DNA of 64,000 nucleotides from Diploscapter coronatus (GCA_964036155.1 OZ038422.1:36479201-36543200), one strand, 5' to 3'. Positions 33,691-47,700 are shown, counted from the stretch's first letter. The notes: generated by a model not told the origin, from the sequence alone. Translations and numbers: made by a program.

Positions 33691-34129
33691 CTAAAGGATG
33701 AGTTGATCGAGCATGAGCAAGTCATCATTTGGGTTGGATTTCCTCTTCCCGAATCGAATGTAGCCACTCCTCATTCCGTTCGCAGAGGCTGCTTGTCGCT
33801 TCGCATTCGCTACTGCCATAGAACGGCGGAACCGGTCTACGAATGAATAATATTGCAGTTTTAAAACGGAAATAATAAATACTACAATTTCGATATTTCA
33901 ATGGGAAAGATTTATCCATCTTTGTAAATTGTCGAAATGCTTGAATATTCATTCATTCAAGATATAATGTAAAAATTATGGATAGAAGCTTTTTTTTAAT
34001 TTAGTGATGAATAAGGCATAAAACTCATATCTAATTTTCCAACGGATATATGAATTGCTCACCTTCAGGCATTGCATTAGTAAGCAGAATTGCTAGGAGA
34101 AGTACGAAGAATATTGATAGACATTTCAT
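33691..34129 (-). CDS. flp-10: FMRFamide-like neuropeptide precursor, FLP-10-like
   Basis: Two exons on the minus strand: 34063-34129 (MKCLSIFFVLLLAILLTNAM then PE) and 33691-33836, giving 70 aa. The N-terminus is a clean signal peptide. The precursor then has a KR site, the peptide QAASANGMRSGYIRF, an amidation glycine and a KR cleavage site, and a short acidic tail ending LLMLDQLIL. C. elegans FLP-10 is QPKARSGYIRFamide, so the RSGYIRF-Gly core identifies the family. The N-terminal Gln could cyclise. Only one peptide copy is encoded. The peptide should act on a GPCR after secretion from neurons. A TTTACAG acceptor upstream of the ATG (near 34160 on the complement) suggests a trans-splice site or 5' UTR intron. 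Confidence 0.85.
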
Positions 34130-37100
34130 TTTGCTTCACGAACAAGCAAAAGGGGATTACTGTAAATTCCGATTTAATTTCTCGAAAAAATTAAAATAAC
34201 GAAAAATTCGAACAACCTCAAATGAACGAATGAAGGTATTAAGATTGGGTACTTTGGAAAGGAATGTGAAGATATGAAGATGGAACAAGCGAAGAAAGCT
34301 TTTAAAACAGTAGTTACGATGAGCAGTAAAATCATAAAGAGGGGATAATGATTCTTTTAGAAAATATTAATCTCAAAGACTTACAAATTATTTTTTAAGG
34401 CGGAAAAATATCTTGATATGTGCAAAAAAAATTTCCAGCGAACAGCAGATTGCCATTTAGTTTGCTGCATTGTGGCATGACATGTGTGCATTGAAAGAAC
34501 GATTCTGCACAGTCCGATCATATTTCCCCCTTTCCTCTTTTCCCCTAACTGCAGCTATTTTCATCTTCCTCACAATTCGGAATTATCTATTTCACGATCA
34601 AATAATCAAAAAGAAGACATGATAATCGATGCTGTAAAGGAGTAGAAGAAGAGGAATTGCTTTCTTCCTTTGATTCTTGAAGACAATCAAGCAGAAAGAA
34701 TGAAAGAAGGAAGTGCAAGGCAAATGGCACATTGTCATTCCACGAAATGACACACGCTTTGTCCTCTTATCTGATTGTCTGATTTACAACCGATAATCAT
34801 GTTAGCAGAAGAGCAGAAGTTTAGGAGGAGTAATCGACTTTGAATAGAACTGCAGAATTTATATCTGACTATACGAGCTCAGCAGCAGCAGCAGAATGAC
34901 ACGGAATGACATCCACAAACTGAATTCTCACTCAAATCACTAACAAACTTATCTCACGCCTACAATTTTTTCAATATTTTTAAATCAAAATCGTACATAT
35001 CCATGAGAAATTTTCAGCTAAATTTCTCACAAGTCTGTAATCAACTTGAATTTTTGAGTTAGGAAAGAAATTACCTTGAAAAGTTAGAGAATTTTTGGAC
35101 AAATGAACTAGAGTCTGATGAGCTGACACATTCCATATTTGCGAATTCGAGTCATAGTATTCAATTTCTGACACGATTGGGTTTGTTTGCCAAAAAGAAT
35201 GAACTAAATACAGTAGAACAGAAGAAGAGGTCGAGTCAAAATTGTCATATTTGGATTAGGTTCATAAAAGGACTGAATAAATGCACACAATCATTGAATA
35301 AGTTCCTATTTTGGAGAGCATGATATTGATAAAAGTCACTATTATTATCGTCATAAATATATGCAATAATATCCATTAGTTGATGAGTACGAGTGAGAAA
35401 AATATCACATTAACTTTCTGGAGAAAAATGGTGGATTTTTTGAAGGGAGTAATGTTTTTGATGAAATCGAATTGGCGCTGCAAATGAAAGGCAATGAGAA
35501 ATATGATGCGCATTTGGAGTAGAAATGCGAAAAACTAACAAATAGATGGAGTGGGTTCAAACCGGTACATGAAGTACATGATATTGTATCATTTGCAGCC
35601 TGATAATGTCGCGAAATCTTAAAATTGCAATTTTAAGAAATATTGCGTACAGCGAGAAAAAGTTTTCCTAAATTCTCTCATCTCTGCACGCTATTTTTCA
35701 CTTTTCGAATTGCGACATTTCCAAGTAGCCCTATCATTTCATGTATAGAGAAAATCAGCTGAGTACCTTGTTTGACTGCCGTTTTGTCGCTTTGCCATTT
35801 TAGGAATTGTCATAAGGAATCTCTCTCCTTCTCTCTTCACTCCTTCCTTTCCCATTTTTATATCAGCATCTTCATCTAAAATTGCATCTGCTTTCCTGGA
35901 ATATCGCAATTCCCAGTTCCAAAACAGTGCCTGTTCAAATTCTTACGTAAGAATTACGAACATGTCATTCTTGCTGGATATAATTTAAGTTCAACTATAA
36001 CGCTATGAGAATGTTAATGAAATGTATCGCTGATTAAAGAAAAAGTAGATTATTGCGCATTAGATTCGTCATAATTTACATTGCAAAGTTCAGAATAATT
36101 ATGCACAAATTGAGCAGAATATGATTTTGTATGGCACAGCCAATGCGAGTCATATTGACATTTGACAAATGAATAGTAAAATTATTGTTCAGAAGCATAA
36201 TGAAGATAGTTTGTATAAAATCTCGTACGAAGATGGGAAGATTAAATGTAAAATTATCAGAATGTTCTCATAGTGCACAGTCACATGACTGATGATACAT
36301 TTGCAAATGAAAAGATGAAATAACTAGTCGAAAAATACGACATAATCCTGGGTAATCTAGTCGTAAATTAATGAATCGATTGTGGTTTCGAATTGATAAA
36401 TTAGAGAAGAACCAAACCAAATTGTAAGTAACTTCTTCTTCTTCTGTCCTTCTGCATTTGCCTCTCGATTGAATACAGTCTTTTTGCCTTTTCCCTGTCC
36501 TCTGCCTCTGCTTCGAATCTTTGAGTCGTTCGGCGCCATTCCCTTCTTCTCTTGGTTCTCGTTTTGTCTTTCATCTCTTCCCTTATTTTTCCACTTTTTC
36601 ACATTTCATTTCACGCTGACCTTAACTTGAAAACACACAACGTTGTCGATGATAACTTTGAGAGAAATTCCAAGGGTCAGAACTCATAAAATGCACCTCG
36701 AAAATGACAGAAAAATTCAACAATTCGCTAGACAATCGAAACGTTCACAAGTAAGTTCTTAACGGAGTTTTATGACAGAAATGGAGTCTCTAATTGTCAG
36801 AAATCAAAATACTCTTGCAATTTTTGGAGTACTAGATTTCAAAAATTTCAAAACTCATTTACACCATTTTAGATTATGCCATTCACCAATCATAAATTGT
36901 TGATAACCAATGACGACTGAAATATCCAGAGGATACGAAATCCGCATTTAGGAGTGATTTGAATACCGAAAATGATGTCATTGTCTGACACATTCTTGAG
37001 TTCTTTCGTAATTCGTTTTCTAATGATCAGAAATTTCGAAATGCACATCATGAAATTTTACAGGACCAGCCAGAAACTTGGGAAACGTTCGTATCTTTTT

Positions 37101-40100
37101 AAAGAAGAAAAAACAAGTCTAAACAAACCTCAAACTGAATTTGACGAATTTTCTCACCTACTTATGTTCAAATATATTATTTGTTAATTAATGTTCAAAT
37201 TTTCTTTGGGACGAACATTTCATGGGTGATTTGAAAGAGTTTTTCTAACTTTCTTCTTCTAATGTTGGAATTGGAGGGCATGCAATAATTTTGAGATTGA
37301 AGATAAGAATCTCGATTCTGAATAATGATAAATACAGATGCAAATCGCGCTTTGTTCTTTGCCCCAGGAAAAATAAAACGATTGTGGATTGTTTGATTTA
37401 GGAAAAAAATAATAAGGGAAAAGAGAAGAGAAATACAAATGAAAATGAAGGTAACCAGGTCGGTAGATGAGAAATACAAAGAGAAAAAGTAAGGGGAGAT
37501 GCACGAAATTATAGAATGAAGCCTGGAAACGAGGAATTGAGGAGCTGGATAGTTGAAATTGAAAGGACTGAAAGCACAGCAACCATACAAGCTGAAGGGG
37601 GAACTGAAACAAGAATAAAGGGATACTAAATGACAGAATGGCAGAATGAATGCTGAATGCTACAAATTAACATAAACATTCGAACCATTCCACGCCATTT
37701 TGCACTAGGTCGCCCACTTTCATTGATGATTGGTTTGATTTAATTTTGAGCTGTCTGATTTTAGCTCAAATAAACATAGAAAATACTTTCATTAAGCTCG
37801 GAAGAGTATTAAGCCAATAAATTGAAGTCAATTACAGAAATCGTGATGATCATAAGATGATATAGATTAAATTTGAAGAAAAAAATACCCTTGGAAATGC
37901 TTCATTCGATAATTCTTATTCAAGAAATGCATATCCCTGACTCAGATTTGATGAGCAAATGAAAATTGAAATGAAACTGAAAATTGGCACCTTAGCTATA
38001 AGCAATAAAAGATAAATGATCTGGCAGCTCCCTTTCCAATCAGAAGACTGCAAAATTGCCCTTCACAAAACAAAATGACAGGGAGATTTATGGAGCAGAA
38101 ACACGCAGAGACGCACAAAAATGCTGTGAATCCATGCACTTCCAACATTCAAAAAAATGTGAACTACAGCTATTATCTCATTGCTGAGTTTAATTAGAAC
38201 ATTTGACGTTGAGAAGTCGAGAAGGTGAGACGAAATAAAACGATATAAAGATTTCAATATACAAAATATTCATGGCGCAATATTGAAATGTATTCAATTC
38301 ACTTACTAGCAATCAACTATGCAGGGGTTAAGCCGAATCTTTTGTGCGGGACCCCGTAAAACAAAATATTCCGCTACAAATTCTTGTTGCAGATCCGCTA
38401 TGCAACAACTATTATAGGAAAATTAAAATCTGCGGACCCCCTTCCCTGTAATTTTTAGTTTTGGCTGAAAAATGTCTAGCTCTTTCAGCGATCTGCTAAT
38501 AACTTCGCATGAAAACCCTTGTATCGTTCATGTATCACTATTGCTCAGTTTTTGCCAATAACAAACTCGCTAATTCTCATATTAGAGACTCAAAAATTAG
38601 CTGTTTCTAAGCAAAATCGAACTCGATAGGAAAGGTAAAATTCATAGGTAAGTGAAGAATTAATGAAAAAGCACCGCAGTCACCTGACCCAACTTTATTG
38701 CACGTTTGGCTGAAAATGATACATTGGACGTCATTGTTACCTGAAGTTAGGTACAAAAGAATGAGACATGTATGACCAGGGTTTATCTGCATGAGACAAT
38801 AATTGACTGAATGAATGAGTCATTAACAAATTGCATAAATATCGTTGTTGCGTAGAAAAGTCACGAATAATCTAGAAGGAAACAAGATTTTAATAAAATT
38901 TCGTGACAATGGCTGTAATAATCACTGCTCAGTGTCAAAATGGGTAATAACTAGTATTTTTCATCGTCATAATTTGTAAATATAGGTGCACTTTTATATA
39001 GTTCTTAATATTATGCACTTATCATGACCATTAGATCAAGTTTGCGAGGAAAATGATAAATAGAGTGTCGAGTAAGAATAATCTAAAAGTAACTGATCTC
39101 AGACCAGACAATGATTTAGAGAATCTGGGCGATCTGAGAATTGCGAACGGCATTTATCTGTCTCTTTTTCTCCCACTTCTCGGCTATCTTCAATCTTCTC
39201 ACATCTCTACCTGCATGGCATCGTACGCATCATGAGAATGGCAAGAAGAAGGAGAAAAGAGGAGGGAAGAAACACCTTTTTGCAGCCCGTCTTTTCCCTG
39301 ACGTGCTGGTTTAAATAAACGGTTGCTGGAGGAAAATCGCGCACGGGCATGTTGCAGACAAGGAAATGGGAGGGGAGGCGGTATTATGATAGAATAAAGG
39401 GAATGTATTACGGCAGATCAAAACAAAACAGGCATTAAAAGATAAATGCACGATCAGAAAATGCTGTAGAATTGCGAACAAATTGCATTATAATCTCCAA
39501 GCGAAAGTTGGCAGAGGCATAAAGAATTGAAATGAAACAACTGGTCGGCCACCTGCATGATGATTCTGGCAGACTGGCAGAGAGCTGAAGAACGCGGCTC
39601 GATATTAAAAGCCACACACTACTGAGTAACCATGATGAAATTAGAATTCCCGATAATTTGATATGAAACTCGACAAGTACAAGTAGAATGGTGGAAGGTA
39701 GAAAAATGATAGACCGATTTAGCAGAGTAGAAGAATACTGATATTAACTAATCAACAGAAATGGCTATCAATCACCTCATGGTAATCATTGCACTCGCAC
39801 TCGGCCACTCCATTCTTGGCTAATTTGATCGCAAATCGCACCGCAAAACCAACACCAAAACCGTTTCGTCGCATTTCATTAAAAAATTAATTTACGAGAA
39901 AACCTATTCAGCTTGAATATTTAATCTATACATTGAACAGTCACACAGTCTGATGGGTCATTAGGAGTGATTTAAAAAAAAAATACATGCAACCAACAAA
40001 GAATGTCTGATCATAAATGGGAGAAATAGAGATGGGAAAAAGTGCGGGACATGATTTTTAGCATTCTACATGATAGATCTCTAGAAATGGTTTATTTGAA

Positions 40101-41191
40101 TATCTTAAACCGTGAAAACATAGAGCAACTAAATCAGGGGGCGATTCTTAGTCTAATTGATTCAGAGAATATGGGCTAGAGTTGAACGAAATTGATCATT
40201 TCTAAACTTCAGTGTTTTAGCAAGAAAAATTGTTCCGAGTTAGGAATAGGAATTGTTGAAATTTGTAAGCCCGATTCCGTTCACCTATGATATGAACAAA
40301 ACAGAAAATTGGATTTATTTCTAAACTTTTGAACTTCACTTTCAAATAATGAGCAAAGTTGGAAAAGAACTGCACGTTTCTAGATTCAAATACGTTTAAA
40401 ATGGAAGGATAACTGAACTAAAACAACTGATTCGAATTGTGTTTGCCCAAATTAGGCAGGGCTATGTTGTTTTAACAGGGAAGGAAATGGCAATGCAAAG
40501 AGCGAAACAATCCATTTCTGATTCTGTTTGATTCGATTTGACCGCTTCCCCTTTTTTCTCCCTTCTCTCACTCCATGCTTGGAATTTTCCTCCACCCTTC
40601 TACTCGGTTACACACATCACGTATCAGACAATTCTCCGGTTCACACCAACTGCCCACTGTTTCTAAACTAATTTGTGGAAGAAGGACCAGCTTCAGTTTA
40701 TCAATGTTACTTCCATACAACAAACACCGAGTTGTTCAAGCGAACAATCGAGAATCGACAAAGTGATGTATGACAATAATGTTACTGATGCGTGAATTAT
40801 TGATAATTGAAGCCACTGATATGTAAGAAATCTAAATTTGTTCCGGTTCCTATTCAGAAAATCTTTTTAGAATTTAGTTCAACTCCGTTTCAATATTTTC
40901 CAATTCACGTTCTCTCATCGTAAATTCCGACATAAACGTTAGATGTTAATTTTTTTTTAATATAATAAATAGGCTGATAAGAAAGATTTGTCGCATTTCA
41001 TTTTCTAATTTTTTCTAAAGTAGGTGAAGAACAGTCTAAATGAAGTTGATGGCATACGTTTTATCTTGATAACTTGTGCAAAATAGTTGTTTCGTTTGAA
41101 TATAATTCGAGTAATCATTGAAGTGAACTTGAAGAAAATAACTAAATATTACAGAACTTTCTTACCAACCTAATATTATGAATGTTGATAT
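34130..41191. other. Large intergenic region, no convincing gene
   Basis: About 7 kb upstream of both flp-10 (-) and the lectin gene (+). Short open stretches occur at 36357-36602, 37195-37612 and 39053-39235, but they are low-complexity or lack splice partners. The region likely holds promoter and enhancer DNA of the two flanking genes; I can point to no specific site. Confidence 0.4.
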
Positions 41192-41279
41192 CAGGGATGG
41201 GTCGGAATTCCGACCATTTTGAGCGATTTTTTTCATTCTGGTTTCGCAAATTTTTAAATTTCATTCCGGCTCACCCCTG
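41192..41279. mobile_element. hAT-like MITE with 8-bp target duplication
   Basis: 88 bp beginning CAGGGATGGGTCGGAATTCC and ending CCGGCTCACCCCTG. The ends are inverted repeats (CAGGGATGGGTCGGAAT against CAGGGGTGAGCCGGAAT). Perfect direct repeats GTTGATAT flank it at 41184-41191 and 41280-41287. The CAGGG ends and 8-bp duplication fit the hAT superfamily. Confidence 0.8.
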
Positions 41280-41713
41280 GTTGATATCGTTTTAAATTAA
41301 ATTTCGTTGAAAAACGCTAGCTTTAAGAGTTTATGGATAAAACTATCTGATATTCAACCTATTGCTGTTTTAGTAAAACTGGTGATACCTTTAAAGAATT
41401 CGTTTCTCATATCTAATCTTCGTCTATCATATCGTTGTGCATCACCATTAATACACTCAAAATCGTGCTCTCCAATTCCATCCCCGTTCAGTTCCGTTCC
41501 GTTCCGTTTCGACTTCGAACCTGTTTACTCACATCTCTATTCCTTGCAAGTCCTGTCTATCAGTCATTCTCGATAATTCTCTCGGATTCAGCAGCTTGTT
41601 CCTGTCATCTCGTCATTCAGATGACCTCAATTGCTATCCTCCTCTTCCACTCGCTTTCTCTTCTCTAAATCAACCTTCCTTTCACTCCCCTCTCACTTCA
41701 GTCCCTTATCCAA

Positions 41714-44700
41714 ATGACCAGCTTCCTTCTATTTTTGTTTCTCAGCTTAATTTTGACGCTATCACAAGCATTCGATACCAGCACTAATCATATAATCCTG
41801 TCATTGAACAAAGTAAGTCCGCGATTTAACTAGGACCTCTTGCATCGCCATCGACTAGGCATAGTCAAATTTTTAAACGTCCCAAATTTTGCGATTATTT
41901 TTTCCTAGAATTTGGTAGAGTTCTCAAATTTGAACAATAGCAATACGATCCCAAATACAAATGATCTTCGCGCATAAAAATGTGGTAGTACTGTAATCGT
42001 TGCAGCCCACTTCCGACTACGTGTACGGAGAATGGATTGTGGGCCCGAATGGTCGTTACTATCAATTCAACACGGCCAGACAGTCGTGGCTCGATTCGAG
42101 GGAATACTGCCTTTCTCACAATGCAGATCTCGTCACTCTTGAAGATGGATCAATTTTGGTAAGCATGCCTTTTCTGATTTTACCTATAAAATAACCGTTT
42201 CGATGAACTTTGAAAGTGGAAAAATCACGTTCCTCAATGATCTATCATATGAAAATCGAAATTAGACTCGGACAGAAATTTGGATATTTTTCTTATTGCG
42301 TAATTTGTCAACTGCTTTCACCATGCGATTTAATTTTAGACTGTCAAAATTTGTGATGAAGAAATTAGAACGATCTTAAAAACATAGAAACAAGCATTCT
42401 TTTTCATGTCCAGTTTACCGACTTTCTGTGTTCTGATTCATTGCAATTTGACTAAGTTCTGGAATTCCGCATAATCGATGCTGTCGTGTCAAATTTCACA
42501 CCAACACCTCAAAATCAACTCATAGAAATTCGGTGAATAAAAGCGTACTCAAATTATTATTTGTTTTCATAAATTAAGCTGAAGCGCGTAAACAATTTGC
42601 TTTTTTCAAGTGAATATTGATAATTCAGAGAAAGCTGGTGATTTTTATCCATCATATCACAATTTATCATCAAATTTTATCTAGAGCCGAAGTATGCGTT
42701 TCATCTCAATTATTAGGTTTCGACGTTCAAAAATCTCTGCGCTTATCTAAAGAAGGCCGCTTTTTGCGTCGAACATCATGCATTCCTCAGAATTTTACGA
42801 TTCCGTATTCTTTCACAATTTCACTTCAGAGGGATATATAAAATTCGCGACTTAACCCGGGAAATCTCATTAAGGTTGAGAGGAATAGAAGTTAAGAAAA
42901 AGAAGTATGATTAGAAGAGAAACAGGACTGTCAGAATGTCGAATTTCGTGATGAAAGCACAGCTCATCGCTAACCATCAATCAATTCGAATATTCAAACC
43001 AGCGGTAACATGGAAATTAAGTGACACTCGATGTTGAAATAGCATTGGAAAGTACTATTGAAGGAACTTTCCCTACACTGTCCAATACTATTTCGCATGT
43101 CTTGCTGTTTGGTATTTTCCAAATAGTCAAATCAGCTGTATTCTGTGTTCTCAAATGAGAATGGAAGAATGCGTGTTTGTGTTCATTGACAACTTGATGA
43201 CTGTTTAACTGTGAATGACAGAATGACTATGCTGACCATCTCTTTCTATTCTCTTTTGATGTATCGCTTTCGTTGCAGGTATGGTTGCTGGCCCATTACG
43301 TCTCAGCTGGAAGTCAGCGCATTCTTCAGGCAAGAACAACTTCTTCACAGAATACCCATGTTACTATAACTTTTCGTTAGTCTCATGAATTAATTTTCGA
43401 TAAAAAAGTTGAAGGTAACATGGTAATTTGTAAAGTCGTTCAGAAAGAAGAAAATGATAGTGGCCTTTTTAGATTGGTCTAGTCAAAAATGAAAATCACG
43501 AGTGGGCCTGGGGCAATGGAAATCCATTCGTTAATGGACTGTAAGAGTTTCTCAAACATAAAATATTGAATCGCACTATAAGTTTATATGCATTCAAATT
43601 ACCATTCTCGAAATTCAATGCCATTTTCATTATCTATGACAAGAAATAGAGTGAGATGAACATGGTATGCTAATTTTAATTCCCAATAACTTATTGGATG
43701 GCACCAATATAATATGGAGAAAATCGACGCGTTCAGGAAATTCGCGAATGAATCTGCCGAAGGCAGATGTGCAGGAATTGTGCTAGGCGAAGTGAAGATG
43801 AAGACGTTAAATTGCACGGATGCTGGCAAAGAACCGAGCAGATTCATCTGTGAAAGAGACAAGGCTAAGCATGAAGAGGTAAGCCAGTAGTAAATACTGG
43901 AATGCTGGGATTCACAAATGCATTGCTGCTTTGGATGAGGAAAACGGTTCCAAAAAGTAAAAAACAAAAACTCGTCGGAAATAATGCATGTATTTCTGTT
44001 CATGATTAGTGAATTCTTTGAGAAATGAATTTCTTCTAGGAAATTATAGTTTCATAAAACTCCATATTTCACCAGGGGAAGATCATAATTCATCTCACTC
44101 AACTCACATTTTACTGATCATTTTAACACCCGAACTCATTATAGCTTTCATACTTCAAATTTGCAAACTAGCAAGAAAAACTTTCTAAATAAGTGCCATC
44201 GTGAACACGTGAATTCCCTAATGTCATGACACGATGACGCCCGCCCATCCATCATAACTTCACAACTAGCAATGACAGGAGTGGGGGGTGAAGGAGTGAC
44301 AGAGGAAATATTGTTAGCATTTCAGCAGCAGAAGACTTCCAACTACATGTATGATAAGCTGCAACAATTGTTCGACTATTTCGGAATTGGGGGCGGCAAC
44401 AAAGACAAAGACGAGAAGAAAGTAGGCGAACTGTTGTTTAGTGGAGGAAAATGAAACTGGCATTTGAGCATCTACCGCCTGAGATCGATTATGAGGAAGC
44501 GATGAAGGAATTCAAGGAAATCAAATCGAACGAGACAGAAACAGAAACAACAACCAAAAAGCAGGAGACTTCCAGAGAGGAACAGGCCACTGTTAATAAA
44601 GGTTGGAATATAAATTTGAAAATTATTTGAATTGTTAGCCAATCAGAAATTTCGTGGTTGCTAATGTAGACTAATGTAGGGTATCTTTTCTCAATACAAT

Positions 44701-47700
44701 TTTGCATATGAACGCGAAATTTTCTGATACCAAATTCGGGAAGAATCGAGGTTACCAAATTGAATGATCTTTTTTTAAATAATATTTTCAAAGTTTGATA
44801 AAAAAAGCTTTGTAAGTGTAGGGACCGCCAAGCCCCGCCCCTTTCACTTGATTCAATATTGTCCATAGTCGATAACCCTTTCGATTATCGCCGAATTCTC
44901 TTCTTTTATTTTTGTTTTTAATAATCAATCGATACCTACTATACAATTCGATACCACCCTTTCACGTGGTGATATCAATTTATTGATTGAATTCGAAATA
45001 AGTCCGCAAATGCGCGTCAAATACATATCAAATTACGACAATGATAATATTTCGATTTATGAAAGAGGCACATAAAATTTTTTTCGATGAATCGGTACAT
45101 CTAGTTGATATGTACAACATATTTAAAAATTAGAAAAATCCTAGGACGCGTAACTTTTTCCGAGGCAATAATAGATGCTCGCCTTTGCGGTGCTGTATCT
45201 TGACAAGGGATCGTTAAAATCGTCTGAAAACTTGACTAAAATAAAATTTGGTACTCTCTAATTATGCTATTCAAAAGAAAAAATCGAAATTTTATCAAAA
45301 AATATTTTTAAAATTAATTTCAAAATGAGCATTTTTTTGTTTTTACTAAATTGGATCACTCTAGGCATATTTTGAAAGGCACATATTTTTTTATTCCATA
45401 TTTTGATTGGTTGGTCAATTGTCCGTCTTTGGTGAAAAAATCAGAAAAATCCTAGGACGCGCGGCTGAGATCCTGATAATCCGCGAAAATATAAAAGAAA
45501 CCAATGCTGAAATGAAAGAGAGTGCAGAGAAAAAGATCCCCAAAGGCAGGAGAAGGAAAGGGGAAACGAGCGGCATAGTGCCTTTTGCAGATAGGCCACG
45601 CCCCTTTCCCTTGTCCACTAAAAGGAGCGATTTTTCCGATTTTTCGCGTTAAATTTTATCAAATTTTTTATCAGTAACGTATTTTTTCGCGGTTTTTTCG
45701 GTGGGGATGTTTAGAGGGGCACCTCAGTTCCTGAAAAATGTAGGAAATGTAATGCCAGAGTGAATTTGGCAAAATGGCTGGCGGTCTCTATGTAAGTGAT
45801 AAAATTCCCCTTGCATTTCTTTTTCAAAAAAAGACTTCACGATATTCTTCACTTATCGAATATCAAAAGCGAATTCATTTGTATTCCGTTCTAGTTTCGA
45901 AAATCGTTAGAAAAATACTTCGTCCAGCTTTGGATAGATGACAAATCATTAGCAATCTTGGTATTTTATAAAGTGAAAGTGTGAGAATACGGGAATTTGA
46001 TATCTTGAAAAGCGAAATCATGATTATGCTTTTATCTTTACGAAATGGAAATAGGATTTCTTAGTGATAACGATAAAATATGATCGAATTGTAGTTTAAC
46101 ATAATTGTGAAAAGTTATAAATAACGAAGAAACGCTTAAGTAAAATCATAACGATAAGATAAGATGAAATTTAGTTCTAGCAGCCGTTCAACAACCGAAA
46201 GACACGGGAGAATCGACAAGTCTGAAGGAATTAGAAGAGGGCAGCGGGCAGAGTGAAGGCATACAGGTCGAGAGGAACGCCATTGAAAAGGTAAATATCA
46301 GGATTTGAATAATTCATAGAAAGTTGAACTCGAAAATATATTTAAAGTGAACATTCAAAAACAATAGGAAATATAAGGTGAACCATAATTATAATCTTAT
46401 CTATCAACAACAACAACAACAACAACAACAAAGTGATTGAAATCTCGTAAAATAATTACTGTTTCTTAGAAATTTATTTTTGATTAGAAAATGGCAAAAC
46501 TCAAGGTTTACGCTTCTGCCATTTTGTCATGAAAATCTTGCATAAAAGGTGAAAGACATTTTTAACGTTTTGGGCTAGTCACTATTCACTCTGTAAGTCA
46601 ATTGGTCATGAAATGAGTTCAGATCGAACAGGGTGAGAAGAAGATTAATGACTTGATAGCTCGACTGGAATCGATGGTGAAGAAGATCGAAGATGAGGAG
46701 AAAGTGAAAGAGGAGAAGAGGCTGAAGGCTCTGGAAGTGGAGAGGGCTGCCCTACAAGGCAAGGAGAAGGAGGAAAAGGGCAATGCAACCACCCTGCCTG
46801 CCAACGCTGATCATGTCACTGCCCCTGTCAATTCGACTGTCTCTGTCACCACTGATAGCAGCAATGCGACCACAACCACCCCGTTCACAACAATCACAAC
46901 TGCTGGCAAGGAAAAAGAAAAGGAGAAGAAAGTCGAGGATGAAGATCTGCTCGTCACACAGGTATAAATAAACTTTCATATGACATTTCATCCTTAAGAA
47001 TTGATCTTGATATGGGAGAAAATTTGCGTAAATTAAGTTAAAAGTTTCATATTACTCCTTTCCTTTCCTTCCCAAATTCGAATCCCACGAATAACGCACC
47101 GTAAGTAGCTTAACCCTAAGATTAAATTTACCTCTAGTTTAAAAGTGTCCGAAGAAATTGTATCTTAGTCTAGACCCAAATCTATAAGGCTTTATAGCAA
47201 CAATGAATATGGTTATAGAAGACGATTCAAACAACGACAACTACAGCAACTCCGACATCAACGGCAACTACAGCAGCTTCGACGTCAACGACAACACAAA
47301 TTCCCACAACTGAAGAGCAGGGGAGGGAGGAAAAGAGAATGGTCAATCAGATCGAGGATGACTTCATGGAAACTAACAATACTGCTATGGTAGGGGAATC
47401 ATAAACTCGAATTACATCCAGAAATTACATAATTTCTTGACCATATGAAAATTTCAAGAACACTAGGAAAAAGGGGTAGATTTATAGAGGAAAATAACTT
47501 TCCATGGCATCTTTCTTATATTTTGATCAATCAAAAAGTTATGCCTATTTCCAAATTTCGAAAATTTTCAAACTTCTGTTGATTTATGCAATGAATGAAT
47601 GAGTCATTTCAGCCGGTAGCAGATTTGACGCCTCCATTGGAGGACTGCAAAGAAGAGGAAACGGCGAAGGAAAGAAGAGTGAAGAAAGTGCTGCAGACTG

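Noticed and set aside
36357..36602. Basic Lys/Arg/Gly-rich reading frame on the minus strand
   Set aside because: Low-complexity purine-rich DNA, with no splice sites or recognisable domain.
37195..37612. Overlapping Phe/Leu-rich reading frames on the minus strand
   Set aside because: The hydrophobic look comes from pyrimidine-rich composition; two frames are open at once and neither shows exon boundaries.
38323..38448. CAGGGG...CCCTG bounded stretch resembling a hAT-like MITE
   Set aside because: The ends match only over a few bases and no 8-bp target duplication was found (CAACTATG against TAATTTTT).
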